Source of the DNA: Clostridia bacterium
Lineage (GTDB): Bacteria > Acidobacteriota > Terriglobia > Terriglobales > Acidobacteriaceae
Reading direction: 5' to 3'
NCBI GenBank assembly: GCA_035561135.1
Contig: DATMYA010000064.1
Span: 1-57,772, forward strand
DNA: 57,772 nt
The notes under the pieces are model-generated. The model was not told the origin of the DNA, did no database searches, and was given only the letters and a program-made list of their open reading frames with translations. The translations under genes and the position numbers were made by a program. This document shows positions 33,304-41,981 of the stretch, one piece after another (position 1 is the stretch's first letter; every line of letters begins with the position of its first letter).

Positions 33304-34851
33304 TCAGGCGAAGATGGCGCGCAGTACTGGAATTCTCATCAATTCAGGAAAGCTCTCAACCAGTCTTAGGTGGCCTTTGCAGAAGGCAAATACAGCCGCA
33401 CAGATCACGACGGCCAGCGCTGCTGCAATATACCGATTCGGCGAGGCGAAGGCCTGGAGAGCAAGCAATCCGAGCGACCCACCCGTCACGAACAGGTAGA
33501 CGGGAGCGTATTGCATATTCAACATGCGGAATCCGGGTGCGGTACGGAGAGCGAATTGAGTGATGACGTTGAGCAGTATCATGCTTAACGTTGTTGCCAC
33601 GGCCGCACCCATCGCGCCGTAGCGTGGTATGAGCGCGAAACTCAACACCAGGTTTGCGATTGCGCCGGTAATGTTGACGACGATAATCGAGCGCAGTTTT
33701 CCGAATACGCGCAATGTCAACGTGTTAAACCCCAGCGCGACGTTGAAGTAGGAGCCCAGCGAAAGCAGCGCCAGGATATTGGCTGAAGCATCGTAGCGCG
33801 AACCGTAGAGCAAGTCGGTCAGCGGTTTCGAAAGAGAGAAGGTTACGACAAAAATCGGGAACGTCAGAACCGTGATCCAGGCGGTTGTACGCCAGTACAA
33901 CTGGTTGAGCCCTTCGTAGTCTGCTTTCGCGAACAATCTTGCGGCGAGAGGCGTATACAGCAGGGAGAAGCTGGCCATAACTGTCAGGTTCACTCGTGCG
34001 GCGGGAACTGCAACGCGGTAGATCGCCACCTGGGTCAGGCCGTGGTAGTGCCCCAGCAGCAGCACCGCGACAGCGCTCATCATGCTACCGGTCACGAACT
34101 CTGACGTGAGGATCGGAACTGCAAATGAAAACATCTCCCGGGCAGGAACCTTAATTGTGCTGAGGCGGACGCCTTCGAACAGCCCGCGTTCAGCAATGTA
34201 GCGAGCCAATACGACTGTATAGAGCAGAACTCCGAGCAGGCTGGCTACGAGGTATCCGATCGCGAGGAAAACTGCTCCGGCATGTAGCACCATCAAGGCC
34301 AGCACTGCCGTCAGCCGCAGAACGGGTCCGACAACGTGGCTCCGAAAAAAAATCTCTCGCGGCCGTCCAAAGCTTGCGAAAAGGCTGATCAGCACCTCGT
34401 TGAATGCTTCAATCGGAACCAGGAAGATGAGGATGCTGATGATCGTGACCGCCTGCTGGCCATGATCCAGCGAGTGGAGCACTCGATCCGGCAGGGCCAA
34501 AAGCAGGACGCCTATTAACAGCAGCGTGACTCCGATGACGCCTATGGAAAGAGCGATCGTCCCGGCAATCCTGTCTTTGTCCCGCTGCTCCTGGTAGATG
34601 GGCACAAAGCGCGAAATCGATTTGTGCAGCCCCAGAGTGCTGAACGCCTGGCACGCGTTGACGATCGCAAGGGCATACGCAAAGGCTCCGTAGTCTGCCG
34701 TTGAAAGTTGCCGGACGATAAGCACCTGGGCAAGAAACACGATGCCAGTTGAAAGAATGCGTCCGGCTAGCAGCAGCCCTGAGCCGCGAATCTGCTTCCG
34801 AACCGCATCGTGCTGACCTGGTGCTGTGCTTCTGCTAGTAGTCGAAATCAC
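33304..34851 (-). CDS. Wzx-type oligosaccharide flippase (MOP superfamily)
   Basis: 515 residues with about 14 hydrophobic segments and the N-terminal pattern LLAGRILSTGIVFLAQVLIV...STADYGAFAYAL of polysaccharide-biosynthesis flippases. It would move the undecaprenyl-linked repeat unit to the periplasmic face for polymerisation. The likely start is a GTG at 34851 close behind AAGGAGG. The 129-bp gap to gmhA holds a 7-bp hairpin (33245-33263, AGGCAGA/TCTGCCT) without a T tract. A second flippase of the MurJ type is encoded at 3.8-5.5 kb, so two lipid-linked products may be flipped. Confidence 0.87.
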   Translation of the reverse strand: MISTTSRSTAPGQHDAVRKQIRGSGLLLAGRILSTGIVFLAQVLIVRQLSTADYGAFAYALAIVNACQAFSTLGLHKSISRFVPIYQEQRDKDRIAGTIALSIGVIGVTLLLIGVLLLALPDRVLHSLDHGQQAVTIISILIFLVPIEAFNEVLISLFASFGRPREIFFRSHVVGPVLRLTAVLALMVLHAGAVFLAIGYLVASLLGVLLYTVVLARYIAERGLFEGVRLSTIKVPAREMFSFAVPILTSEFVTGSMMSAVAVLLLGHYHGLTQVAIYRVAVPAARVNLTVMASFSLLYTPLAARLFAKADYEGLNQLYWRTTAWITVLTFPIFVVTFSLSKPLTDLLYGSRYDASANILALLSLGSYFNVALGFNTLTLRVFGKLRSIIVVNITGAIANLVLSFALIPRYGAMGAAVATTLSMILLNVITQFALRTAPGFRMLNMQYAPVYLFVTGGSLGLLALQAFASPNRYIAAALAVVICAAVFAFCKGHLRLVESFPELMRIPVLRAIFA

Positions 34852-34879
34852 GGCCTCCTTGCTTCGCGCCGAATTGCTT

Positions 34880-36199
34880 CTATCTCTTTGGGTTCAAGGA
34901 AATAAGGGAAGCGGCACTGTCATCCATGGAAGCCAGGCCTGATGTGGAGCCTCCGTCTTTGTTGTTTTCGAGATGAAGCCGCGAAAACATGCTTCTCACC
35001 GCAGAGCGGCACTCGAAAAAGAATGGGCCCATATCGGCCATTTGCACGTCTTCCAAATGCCCATGGCGCTCGTACACAGGAAAGAACTCGAGACACATCC
35101 TGAGCTTGGCGGCCAGGGTATGGCTGCCGTCTTCTTTCATCGCCATGATCAGGCGCTGCAGGTCGCCAAGCAGCCAGCGATTCTTCGTCCCCACGCTGTA
35201 CTCCATTTGCGGTTGAACCTCTTCCCCAGCGGCGAGTCGATACAGCAAAACTGGGAAGTTCACTCCGGCTTCAATGGCGAGTTGCAGCGATCCCCAAAAA
35301 CGCCCGTTGATCTCCATCAACTTTGGCTCGCCTGTCTTTGCGTCGATTTTGAATTCCACCATCGCTGGCCCTTCCCAGCCGAGGCGGCGCAACAGCGAAA
35401 CGCTCTTCTCGATCAGTTCGTCATTCGGTGGGACGCTTTCGGAGTAAACGCTCACCCCCCCTGAAGGCGGCTTTTCACGAATCCGGCGATGACAGAACGC
35501 GGCCTTTAATTCGCCACGCCAAAGCAGAACGAAGACGCCCCGGCCCTCACCCTCCAGGTGCTCCTGTATAAGCGGCAACGGAATTTGTGCATGACACCGC
35601 GAGTACGTGGCGAACAATTCCTCAGCATTGTGCGCGTACTCGACCCCACCGCGGCCCCACTCCCCATCCCGCAGCAGCCAGGACAAGCGCGGCTTAACAA
35701 CGACAGGGTACTGGACGCGGCCTGACAAGGCCTCCAATTCGGCAGCCCCGCTCACCCAGTACGTCTGCGGGATGCCGATGCCGAGCTGCCGGGCTTCCGA
35801 GAGCACGAAAGCTTTGTCCTGCACCCGCCGGACCTGGTCTGTGCCGGGTAACGGCAGCAAAACTCGTTGAGAAAGAAAATCCGCATCCGTACTCAACAAC
35901 TGCACCGTCACATCGGTCATAGGCAACAGGATTGAGTATGGGTGCCGCCCGATGTGTTCCCGCATGAACGAACGAAACTCGCTCGGATGCGTCAGCGGGG
36001 ATGGATAAGAAACCTCGGCAGAAGCCCATCGCGAGCTTCCGGCCAGGCTCCGAGCACCCGGCGAGCCTACCGTTACGGTGATGCCGGCTTGCCCAAGCGA
36101 GCGCACAACCGCCAACGTCGACCTGTTGTCGCCATCCGTGACGAAGACGCTGGACGCAGGCGAGTTCGTGGGGCGGTCGTACACCGTGCGCTCTTTCAA
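34880..36199 (-). CDS. ATP-grasp ligase
   Basis: 439 residues. An N-terminal Rossmann-like preATP-grasp domain (SSVFVTDGDNRSTLAVVRSLGQ, then SILLPMTD) is followed by the ATP-grasp fold: YPVVVKPRLSW, LIQEHLEGEGRGVFVL, MVEFKIDAKTGEPKLMEINGRFWGS. The final MEINGR supplies the Mg-binding Glu and Asn. Such stand-alone enzymes join a carboxylate to an amine or thiol with ATP. In this locus a plausible acceptor is an amino sugar or uronic acid (inference). The start is poor: a TTG at 36199, with a GTG 15 bases further in. It lies between the flippase and a P-loop kinase with about 30-bp gaps. Confidence 0.8.
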   Translation of the reverse strand: MKERTVYDRPTNSPASSVFVTDGDNRSTLAVVRSLGQAGITVTVGSPGARSLAGSSRWASAEVSYPSPLTHPSEFRSFMREHIGRHPYSILLPMTDVTVQLLSTDADFLSQRVLLPLPGTDQVRRVQDKAFVLSEARQLGIGIPQTYWVSGAAELEALSGRVQYPVVVKPRLSWLLRDGEWGRGGVEYAHNAEELFATYSRCHAQIPLPLIQEHLEGEGRGVFVLLWRGELKAAFCHRRIREKPPSGGVSVYSESVPPNDELIEKSVSLLRRLGWEGPAMVEFKIDAKTGEPKLMEINGRFWGSLQLAIEAGVNFPVLLYRLAAGEEVQPQMEYSVGTKNRWLLGDLQRLIMAMKEDGSHTLAAKLRMCLEFFPVYERHGHLEDVQMADMGPFFFECRSAVRSMFSRLHLENNKDGGSTSGLASMDDSAASLISLNPKR

Positions 36200-36229
36200 G
36201 TGGTTTCCGTTGCGAATCTCGAATACTTG

Positions 36230-36922
36230 CTACTGCCGGGTGTGAGGTGCTTCCGGCGAGTGAGGTGCGACGAGGCCAGAAGGGCGGAACCCCATGACAT
36301 GTTGCTTCACTTCGAGATAGACATCCTCAAGGGGACGCGCTGCGTCGACACGGACAAAGTTCGAAAGCGCCTTCCCTTCGCGAAGAATGGCCTGTTGTCT
36401 CTCGGTGAGCCATTCCAGGGTTCCTTCCCGTTTCCGGGCGAAAAGCACTTCGGGCGGTGCCTCCAAAAAGATGATCAAGTCCGGATATGGGTACAGCTTG
36501 GCGAGCCACATCCGGTGCAAGCGTTCGCTCAGCGGTAACGCGGAGAGATCAACCGCTTCACAGGCGAAATCGAACTTGTAATAGCGGTCGTAAACGACAA
36601 TGTGGCCCCGTTTCTGGTAAACCCAGGAGAGCGCGCACCTGTATGTCTCCTCTGCGAAGCGATTCAACAAACGCAGAGTGGACCACAGCCGCCCCCGCGA
36701 TCGTCCCTTTGAAGGCAACTTTTGCGCCGCATCTTCAGCTTGCACCTTCAGCAGGCGTTTCAGCGCCTGGGCGATTCGCGTCGTTGGCAATGTGACATTG
36801 CTTGCGTCCGGATTTACGCCCATGTACAAGTACTTCAACCGGGTGGGGAAGGAATTCTCCAAACGGTGCGCTATCGTGGTTTTTCCCGAACCGTCCGGGC
36901 CTATCAGTGCGACCGAGAACAT
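36230..36922 (-). CDS. Thymidylate-kinase-like P-loop kinase
   Basis: 230 residues. The P-loop GPDGSGKTT (8-16) and VVYDRYYKFDF carry the two clearest thymidylate-kinase-like motifs, and PDLIIFLEAPPEVLFARK matches the core strand and lid entry. The lid (TLEWLTERQQAI) and the insert at residues 45-90 differ from housekeeping dTMP kinase. Location inside an EPS operon, next to an ATP-grasp gene, argues against a nucleotide-metabolism role. Relatives in sugar loci may phosphorylate a saccharide or lipid-linked intermediate, which is unproven. Confidence 0.72.
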   Translation of the reverse strand: MFSVALIGPDGSGKTTIAHRLENSFPTRLKYLYMGVNPDASNVTLPTTRIAQALKRLLKVQAEDAAQKLPSKGRSRGRLWSTLRLLNRFAEETYRCALSWVYQKRGHIVVYDRYYKFDFACEAVDLSALPLSERLHRMWLAKLYPYPDLIIFLEAPPEVLFARKREGTLEWLTERQQAILREGKALSNFVRVDAARPLEDVYLEVKQHVMGFRPSGLVAPHSPEAPHTRQ

Positions 36923-36998
36923 ATCGTCTTTCCGCTTTCTTCTTCTGCTGCTCTTCGGCCCAAGAATTTTTCACTTCTTAAAAGCGCACGCCCAATCA

Positions 36999-38540
36999 CT
37001 AGCTTGCTCGCCGATCGACACCTGTCAGCTCCGCCGATTTCGGGACGGCGGCAAGAACCGGCAATGCGAGATAGTCTTCCATTTCATCAGGCGTGTGGAA
37101 CGAGGAATCCAGGTGATCCACGACGAAAGCGATTCCCATGCTCAACATCATCGCCACAAATAGCCCGATCGCGGCTTTGGTAAGCGGGCTTGTGTTAGGA
37201 ATGAGAGGGATGTTAGGCGTTCCCGCCATCGCAACATTCACGATGCGACTCCGGTCCAATTCCTCGGACATGCGCGCTTCTTCCTGCCGCCGCACGGCAT
37301 TCATGTAGTTTTCTTCGGCGACCTTGGACGCTCGAACGAGATCCTGCTGCTGGAACCCTTTCTCATCAAGATGCTGTCCTTTCTGCCGGTAAGCACCAAC
37401 GATGCGTTCTGTTTCCGCGGCACGGGCGCGCAGTCCTGCCAGCTCCGAGCGTGCTTTAGCCAGCTCCGAACTTAACCAGTCGTAGGTCGGGTCGCCGTCC
37501 GTCGTCTGCTCAACTGTGGGTGCGCTCTCGGCTTTGGCAATTGCAGCCTGCGTTTCGGCGATTTGCTTATCCACGTCCGTAACAAGCCGATACTTGGGGT
37601 CGTACTTGTTAAGCAGGTCCGTTCGCTTCATGTTCAGGTTGAACAGCGTGGACCTGAGTTCCTCCAGCAGGGTTGCAGACGTTGTGACCGAAGTCGTTCT
37701 GCGTGGCGGCGTTGTCTTCGCTAGTGCCTCCAACTCGCTGATGCGGTGCTGTGTCTCCGATATCGCCGCCCGCGTCGTCTGCAAGCTGGCGTCGAACTCC
37801 GCCATTCTCTGCAAAGAATTCGTCTTCTCTTGTTCCGCCGCGACCACGTGTTCATTCTTTCCAAACAGGACAAGGCGCGCCTGGGCATCCGTCAGGTCCT
37901 TGCGGTACTGGTCCACCGCGTTCTGGAAGAACTTGTAGGCGTCCGAAGGGCGGTGGACTTCCACGTGCTTCTGCATGTATACGGCAGCCAAGGTTTGCAG
38001 CACCTGCGACGCCATTTCTGGACTACTGTTCGTGTACGTTATTTTGACCAGGTTCGACTGGTTCGGCGGCTGTACGTCGAGCTTGTCCTCGAGTGTTTTG
38101 ACGGCGTATCCAGTACGCGTGTCGTGGTCTGGCCACATAAAGTACTTTGCTCGTCCCGGCAACAATTTGCGGTACCACGACAACCCGTTCTCCAGTCCAC
38201 AGGTGAGCACGACTTTGCGCAAAACGTCCTCGCTCTGCATCAGATCGACTTCGGAGTTGACGTCCTCCTCCGATAGTTTTGCCATCTGTGCCTGTACGTC
38301 TGGCGTGGCTCTGGTAGCTGATGACACCACCGGGTCCAGGCGCTCGCGTTGTATTAGCAAACTCATCTCGGCCTGGTACTGTTCCGGCAAAACCATGATT
38401 GCCAGTAGCACGCCAATGAAAAGACCTGCGAAAGAGAGTGCAATCAGCTTGTGCCGGCGGAAGACAACCATCAGAAATCCACGCGGTGTTAGCGCGGATT
38501 GCTGAGGTTTGTAAACCACCATGCCGGTCTCGTTTTTCAT
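36999..38540 (-). CDS. GumC/Wzz-family polysaccharide co-polymerase
   Basis: 513 residues, anchored by a membrane helix near 30-52 (LIALSFAGLFIGVLLAIMV) and a second near 460-480. Between them lies the Wzz domain and a long predicted coiled-coil periplasmic region (about 190-420). The C terminus is short (HTPDEMEDYLALPVLAAVP) and carries no fused tyrosine kinase, as in GumC or the CapA type. It controls chain length and links the periplasmic polymerase to the outer-membrane exporter. AAAGGAG stands eight bases before the ATG. The kinase partner would normally be a separate BY-kinase; the only candidate here (41.2-41.9 kb) looks inactive. Confidence 0.88.
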   Translation of the reverse strand: MKNETGMVVYKPQQSALTPRGFLMVVFRRHKLIALSFAGLFIGVLLAIMVLPEQYQAEMSLLIQRERLDPVVSSATRATPDVQAQMAKLSEEDVNSEVDLMQSEDVLRKVVLTCGLENGLSWYRKLLPGRAKYFMWPDHDTRTGYAVKTLEDKLDVQPPNQSNLVKITYTNSSPEMASQVLQTLAAVYMQKHVEVHRPSDAYKFFQNAVDQYRKDLTDAQARLVLFGKNEHVVAAEQEKTNSLQRMAEFDASLQTTRAAISETQHRISELEALAKTTPPRRTTSVTTSATLLEELRSTLFNLNMKRTDLLNKYDPKYRLVTDVDKQIAETQAAIAKAESAPTVEQTTDGDPTYDWLSSELAKARSELAGLRARAAETERIVGAYRQKGQHLDEKGFQQQDLVRASKVAEENYMNAVRRQEEARMSEELDRSRIVNVAMAGTPNIPLIPNTSPLTKAAIGLFVAMMLSMGIAFVVDHLDSSFHTPDEMEDYLALPVLAAVPKSAELTGVDRRAS

Positions 38541-38578
38541 CTGCTGAACTCCTTTGCTGTATTCGGGGAGGGTGAACG

Positions 38579-39385
38579 CTACGGGCGTATTGCGACCGTG
38601 GGGCGCGGGACGATGACATCCTTCACCTTTGAGAACGTGTTCTGCGGGACGAACAGCATGTCTCCGTTCTGCAGGCGCACATCTTCGTGGAGATCTCCCT
38701 TCGCTAACATCTTCTTCATGTTGAGCCGCTTCACTTCCATGCGATCACCGGGAAGACGTCGATAAACCCATACTTCCGAATGCTTTGAAGCCGAGGTGAA
38801 TCCGCCCGCGACTGCGACCGCCTCCGCGACAGTCGTGCTGTCACGAAGTTCGTATTTTCCCGGGTGTAGTACCTGACCACCGGCTATGAAATAGGGCTTG
38901 GTAAAGTCCTTCAGGACGACCGTGATGACCGGATCGCGCAGTGTGTTCGCGTAGGCCTTGCGTACGGTTTCTCTTACTTCCGCAGTGGTCTGGTCCTGCA
39001 CGCGTACGTCTCCAACCTCTTTAAGGTTGATGAAGCCATCCGGTTGCACGGCGACCGTCTGGTTCATCTCCGGAGAAAACGTGAACGTGATGTCCATGGC
39101 ATCGCCCGGGCGTACCTTGTAGCGCGGGTACCGGTCTGCAAACTGGGTTTCGCCGGGCGCCGCTTGCGCAGGCGTGTCGGGCGCTGAAGCGGCAGCAGCC
39201 TGGGGCGCTGCGGAAATTGGCGCGCCTTGCAGCTGGACTGTGGAATCGGCAGGCGTCGCCGTCGAGGCCGCGCTGGGTGTTGCCGGCGTCGTTCCCGGAC
39301 CGGCGGCAACCTGGGCCCACGCTGCGCAACTCAGGGTCGCCACCACGGCCAGTAAGATCGTTACAAGCGCTCTGTTGTACGTCAT
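38579..39385 (-). CDS. Wza/OPX-family polysaccharide export protein
   Basis: 268 residues from an ATG at 39385 with AGAGG upstream; this start gives a normal signal peptide ending in AAWA-Q. After an Ala/Pro-rich linker comes the Poly_export domain (YKVRPGDAMDITFTFSP ... VQPDGFINL ... VGDVRVQDQT). An SLBB domain follows (YFIAGGQVLHPGKYEL ... VAEAVAVAGG). There is no clear C-terminal transmembrane amphipathic helix of the Wza type. It would form, or help form, the periplasmic/outer-membrane conduit for EPS. It lies directly upstream of the GumC-like gene, the usual pairing. Confidence 0.9.
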   Translation of the reverse strand: MTYNRALVTILLAVVATLSCAAWAQVAAGPGTTPATPSAASTATPADSTVQLQGAPISAAPQAAAASAPDTPAQAAPGETQFADRYPRYKVRPGDAMDITFTFSPEMNQTVAVQPDGFINLKEVGDVRVQDQTTAEVRETVRKAYANTLRDPVITVVLKDFTKPYFIAGGQVLHPGKYELRDSTTVAEAVAVAGGFTSASKHSEVWVYRRLPGDRMEVKRLNMKKMLAKGDLHEDVRLQNGDMLFVPQNTFSKVKDVIVPRPTVAIRP

Positions 39386-39453
39386 TCCAAAACCTCTTCT
39401 GTGTTGTTCGTACATTTCCGGGTCTCAAGCGAATTCAGCTTTTCAGCAAAATC

Positions 39454-41103
39454 TCATGCTGGCTCGTCGCGTAAGTTCGTTGGCAGCGTTCGATCAACGA
39501 CGCCCACCGCCCGCGTAAACCTTGCGCGTTTGTTTGTCCGATCGACTGGCTTCGATGCGCGCGGAGATTTCTCGCCACGCAGCCGTCGCCGATCCGACGC
39601 ACGCCCCATGCAGACGTACTCATAACCGTAGTGCCGTGCGATCTCCGGATCGAAAATATTCCGCGCATCAACCAGAACCGGCACTTTCATCACCAGCCGA
39701 AAGCGTGCGAGATCGAGTTCGCGGAATTCTTCCCAGTCGGTGAGTACCGCCACGGCGTCAGCGCCGTTACCAGCGTCATAGGCGTCGGTGCAGTAAACGA
39801 TTCGTTGCGGATCTTCCGGTATCACTTGCCGCGCATTGTTCATCGCCTTCGGATCGTACAAGCGCAGGTTTGCTCCATGGCGAGCGAGCGCCTCGACGAT
39901 CTTCAAACTGGGCGATTCGCGTATGTCGTCCGTGCCTGCTTTGAATGAGAGCCCCAGCACGGCGATGGTCTTGCCCTGAAGAATCCATAGAGCTTCGCGA
40001 AGCTTGCTGACCAGGCGTTGCGCCCGGCTGGAATTAATTGCTCCCACTTCCCGGAGAAGCGAGGCTTGTACGTTGTGTTCTTCAGCAAGGTGGATGAAGG
40101 CGCTAAGATCCTTTGGCAGGCAGTATCCGCCAAATCCAATGCCGGCTTCGAGGAACTGTTTGCCAATGCGCGAATCGAAGCCGATACCGTTGGCTACCTG
40201 CTTCACGTCTGCGCCGACTGACTCGCAAATGTCCCCAACAAGGTTGATAAATGAAATCTTCGTTGCCAGGAATGCATTCGCGGCGTGCTTGATCAGCTCC
40301 GCCGTATTCAGATCGGTGAACACGAGCGGGCAGTCAAGCGGCTTGTAGAGTTCGGCCAGGATATCGCGCGCGCGCTCAGACGTTACTCCGCAGACCACGC
40401 GATCCGGCTGGAAGAAGTTCGTTACCGCCTTGCCCTCCTGGAGAAATTCAGGGTTGGAAGCCACCTCGAACCGAGGCTTGTTCCATTGAGCGATGTTCGA
40501 TGCCGGAGTTGGCGTCGCCACAGGACGGTTGCCACTTGATTCCTGCTCGCTTCCGGACGCCTCGGTCATCTTCGCGGCATCGTAATCGCGTGAGCCGTCG
40601 CCGTTACCGTCGTGCGCCTGCTTGGAGTGGAGAGCGAGCGCAGCGAGTTCCCGCTCTATGGTTCTGTGGATCCAGTGGCCTGTGACCGCAGGCACCGTGC
40701 TCTTTTCCACTATCAACTTATAGCCGTTCAGATTGCCGGCGATGGTGCGCGCAAGCGCCTCGATGTTTCTAAGGTCTGCGCGGCCATCTTCAGCCTGCGG
40801 CGTACCGACGCAGATGAAAAGGACCGAAGCGGCAGAGATCGCATCCTCCACTCGGGTTGTTAGCTCAAAGCGTCCCGAGCCTAAGTGCTTGCGAAGAAGA
40901 TCCTGCAAGCCGGGCTCGTAAAAAGGGCACTCTCCCGACTTCATCGACTCGATCTTGTTCACGTCGCTGTCGGCGCCAATCACGTGCCACCCAAGTTCGG
41001 CGAACCCGACTGCGGTGGGTAGCCCTACGTGACCCATGCCCAGAACTGCGATCCGTAAGCTGCGCGCTCGCGTGCTGGGCCGGAAGCTTTTTAGGCTGTA
41101 CAT
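39454..41103 (-). CDS. ugd: UDP-glucose 6-dehydrogenase with an internal insertion
   Basis: 549 residues against a usual 430-450. The core is normal: Rossmann motif LGMGHVGLPTAVGF, VEKSTVPAVTG, catalytic Cys328 in GIGFGGYCLPKD, and LSFKAGTDDIRESPS. The enzyme makes UDP-glucuronic acid with two NAD+. The excess length has two sources. One is a hydrophilic, low-complexity insertion at about residues 154-210 (40474-40644), just before the FEVASNPEF strand. The other is a basic C-terminal tail of ~55 residues rich in Arg/Lys. It is placed between the BY-kinase-like gene and wza; in other bacteria BY-kinases phosphorylate Ugd, so the insertion or tail may be regulatory (inference). Confidence 0.9.
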   Translation of the reverse strand: MYSLKSFRPSTRARSLRIAVLGMGHVGLPTAVGFAELGWHVIGADSDVNKIESMKSGECPFYEPGLQDLLRKHLGSGRFELTTRVEDAISAASVLFICVGTPQAEDGRADLRNIEALARTIAGNLNGYKLIVEKSTVPAVTGHWIHRTIERELAALALHSKQAHDGNGDGSRDYDAAKMTEASGSEQESSGNRPVATPTPASNIAQWNKPRFEVASNPEFLQEGKAVTNFFQPDRVVCGVTSERARDILAELYKPLDCPLVFTDLNTAELIKHAANAFLATKISFINLVGDICESVGADVKQVANGIGFDSRIGKQFLEAGIGFGGYCLPKDLSAFIHLAEEHNVQASLLREVGAINSSRAQRLVSKLREALWILQGKTIAVLGLSFKAGTDDIRESPSLKIVEALARHGANLRLYDPKAMNNARQVIPEDPQRIVYCTDAYDAGNGADAVAVLTDWEEFRELDLARFRLVMKVPVLVDARNIFDPEIARHYGYEYVCMGRASDRRRLRGEKSPRASKPVDRTNKRARFTRAVGVVDRTLPTNLRDEPA

Positions 41104-41162
41104 TTGCGGAACTCCTGAGCGTCGATGAGAAGAATGGGCGGACTGCCACGACGAGCGCCCGC

Positions 41163-41939
41163 TTAGAGCCTCGAATACAGACGTTGTGGAATCGGAAAAC
41201 GTCGATTGTTCAACACTGCGCCGAGCAAGCGAACATTCGATTGCTCAAGTTCCTGCTTCGCTTTCATTGCAAGTTCGCGACGCGTCTCGTCTGCCTCAAC
41301 TACGAGGACGACGCCGTCGGCAGCCCGTCCCAGCGCAACGGCCACTTGCGACTCGCCGATGGACGGTGCCTCGATCAGAACGTGAGTGAACTGCTGTAGC
41401 AATTCATCTATGCGCGTGGCCATCGCCCCAGAACTCAGCAGCGCCTCCCAGCCCGCGATTTCAGGTCCTGAAGGGATGACCAGCAGGTTGAGATTTGGCA
41501 GACGACGTCCGAACGACTGTATCGGCGCGTCGCTGAGGAGCGCAGTTGTCAGGCCGTGTTTGTTCGTCAGATCGAACACCTCGTGAAAGGTGGGCGAAGC
41601 CACCTTTGCGTCGATAAGACACACCGATGGTTGTCCCAACGTGCACAATGCCTCGGCTGCGAGCAGAGCAATCGAGTTCGCTTCCAGTGTCGCAGTGATG
41701 CCACAAAGCACGACCGCTTTTGGCGCGCTTGCTCCTGGTATAAGAAAGAGGCGGTGCACCAGTTCCTTGATCTCGGGTCGCACTTCGGTTCCAAAGGAGC
41801 GCACAGGCGCGGCCGGCGTCCCCGCTGATTCAATCAAAGTGTCCGCAGCAGTTTGGGAAACCGCAGCACTCCTCATACCAGCAGCAGCATTGCCGCGTAG
41901 ACTGGCCACTCGTTGCAAAAGTTCGAAATTCCTGCTCAT
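41163..41939 (-). CDS. BY-kinase-like (CpsD/Wzc-C) protein with degenerate nucleotide-binding motifs
   Basis: 258 residues from an ATG at 41939 preceded by AGAGGGGAGC; the frame extends 14 codons further, but this start has the best ribosome-binding site. The fold is that of bacterial tyrosine kinases: SVCLIDAKVASPTFHEVF, GLTTALLSD, NLLVIPSGPE and ADGVVLVVEADETRR. The ATP site is broken. Walker A reads CGITATLEANS (79-89) without GK[ST], A' keeps one Asp (D110) but has Lys where the second belongs, and Walker B has Glu190 (VLIEAPS). No tyrosine-rich tail is present. It is probably a pseudokinase that still docks with the GumC-like protein. Confidence 0.8.
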   Translation of the reverse strand: MSRNFELLQRVASLRGNAAAGMRSAAVSQTAADTLIESAGTPAAPVRSFGTEVRPEIKELVHRLFLIPGASAPKAVVLCGITATLEANSIALLAAEALCTLGQPSVCLIDAKVASPTFHEVFDLTNKHGLTTALLSDAPIQSFGRRLPNLNLLVIPSGPEIAGWEALLSSGAMATRIDELLQQFTHVLIEAPSIGESQVAVALGRAADGVVLVVEADETRRELAMKAKQELEQSNVRLLGAVLNNRRFPIPQRLYSRL

Positions 41940-41981
41940 GCTCCCCTCTAGCCTTCCTTGTTCAGCACGTACGCTTCGCAC

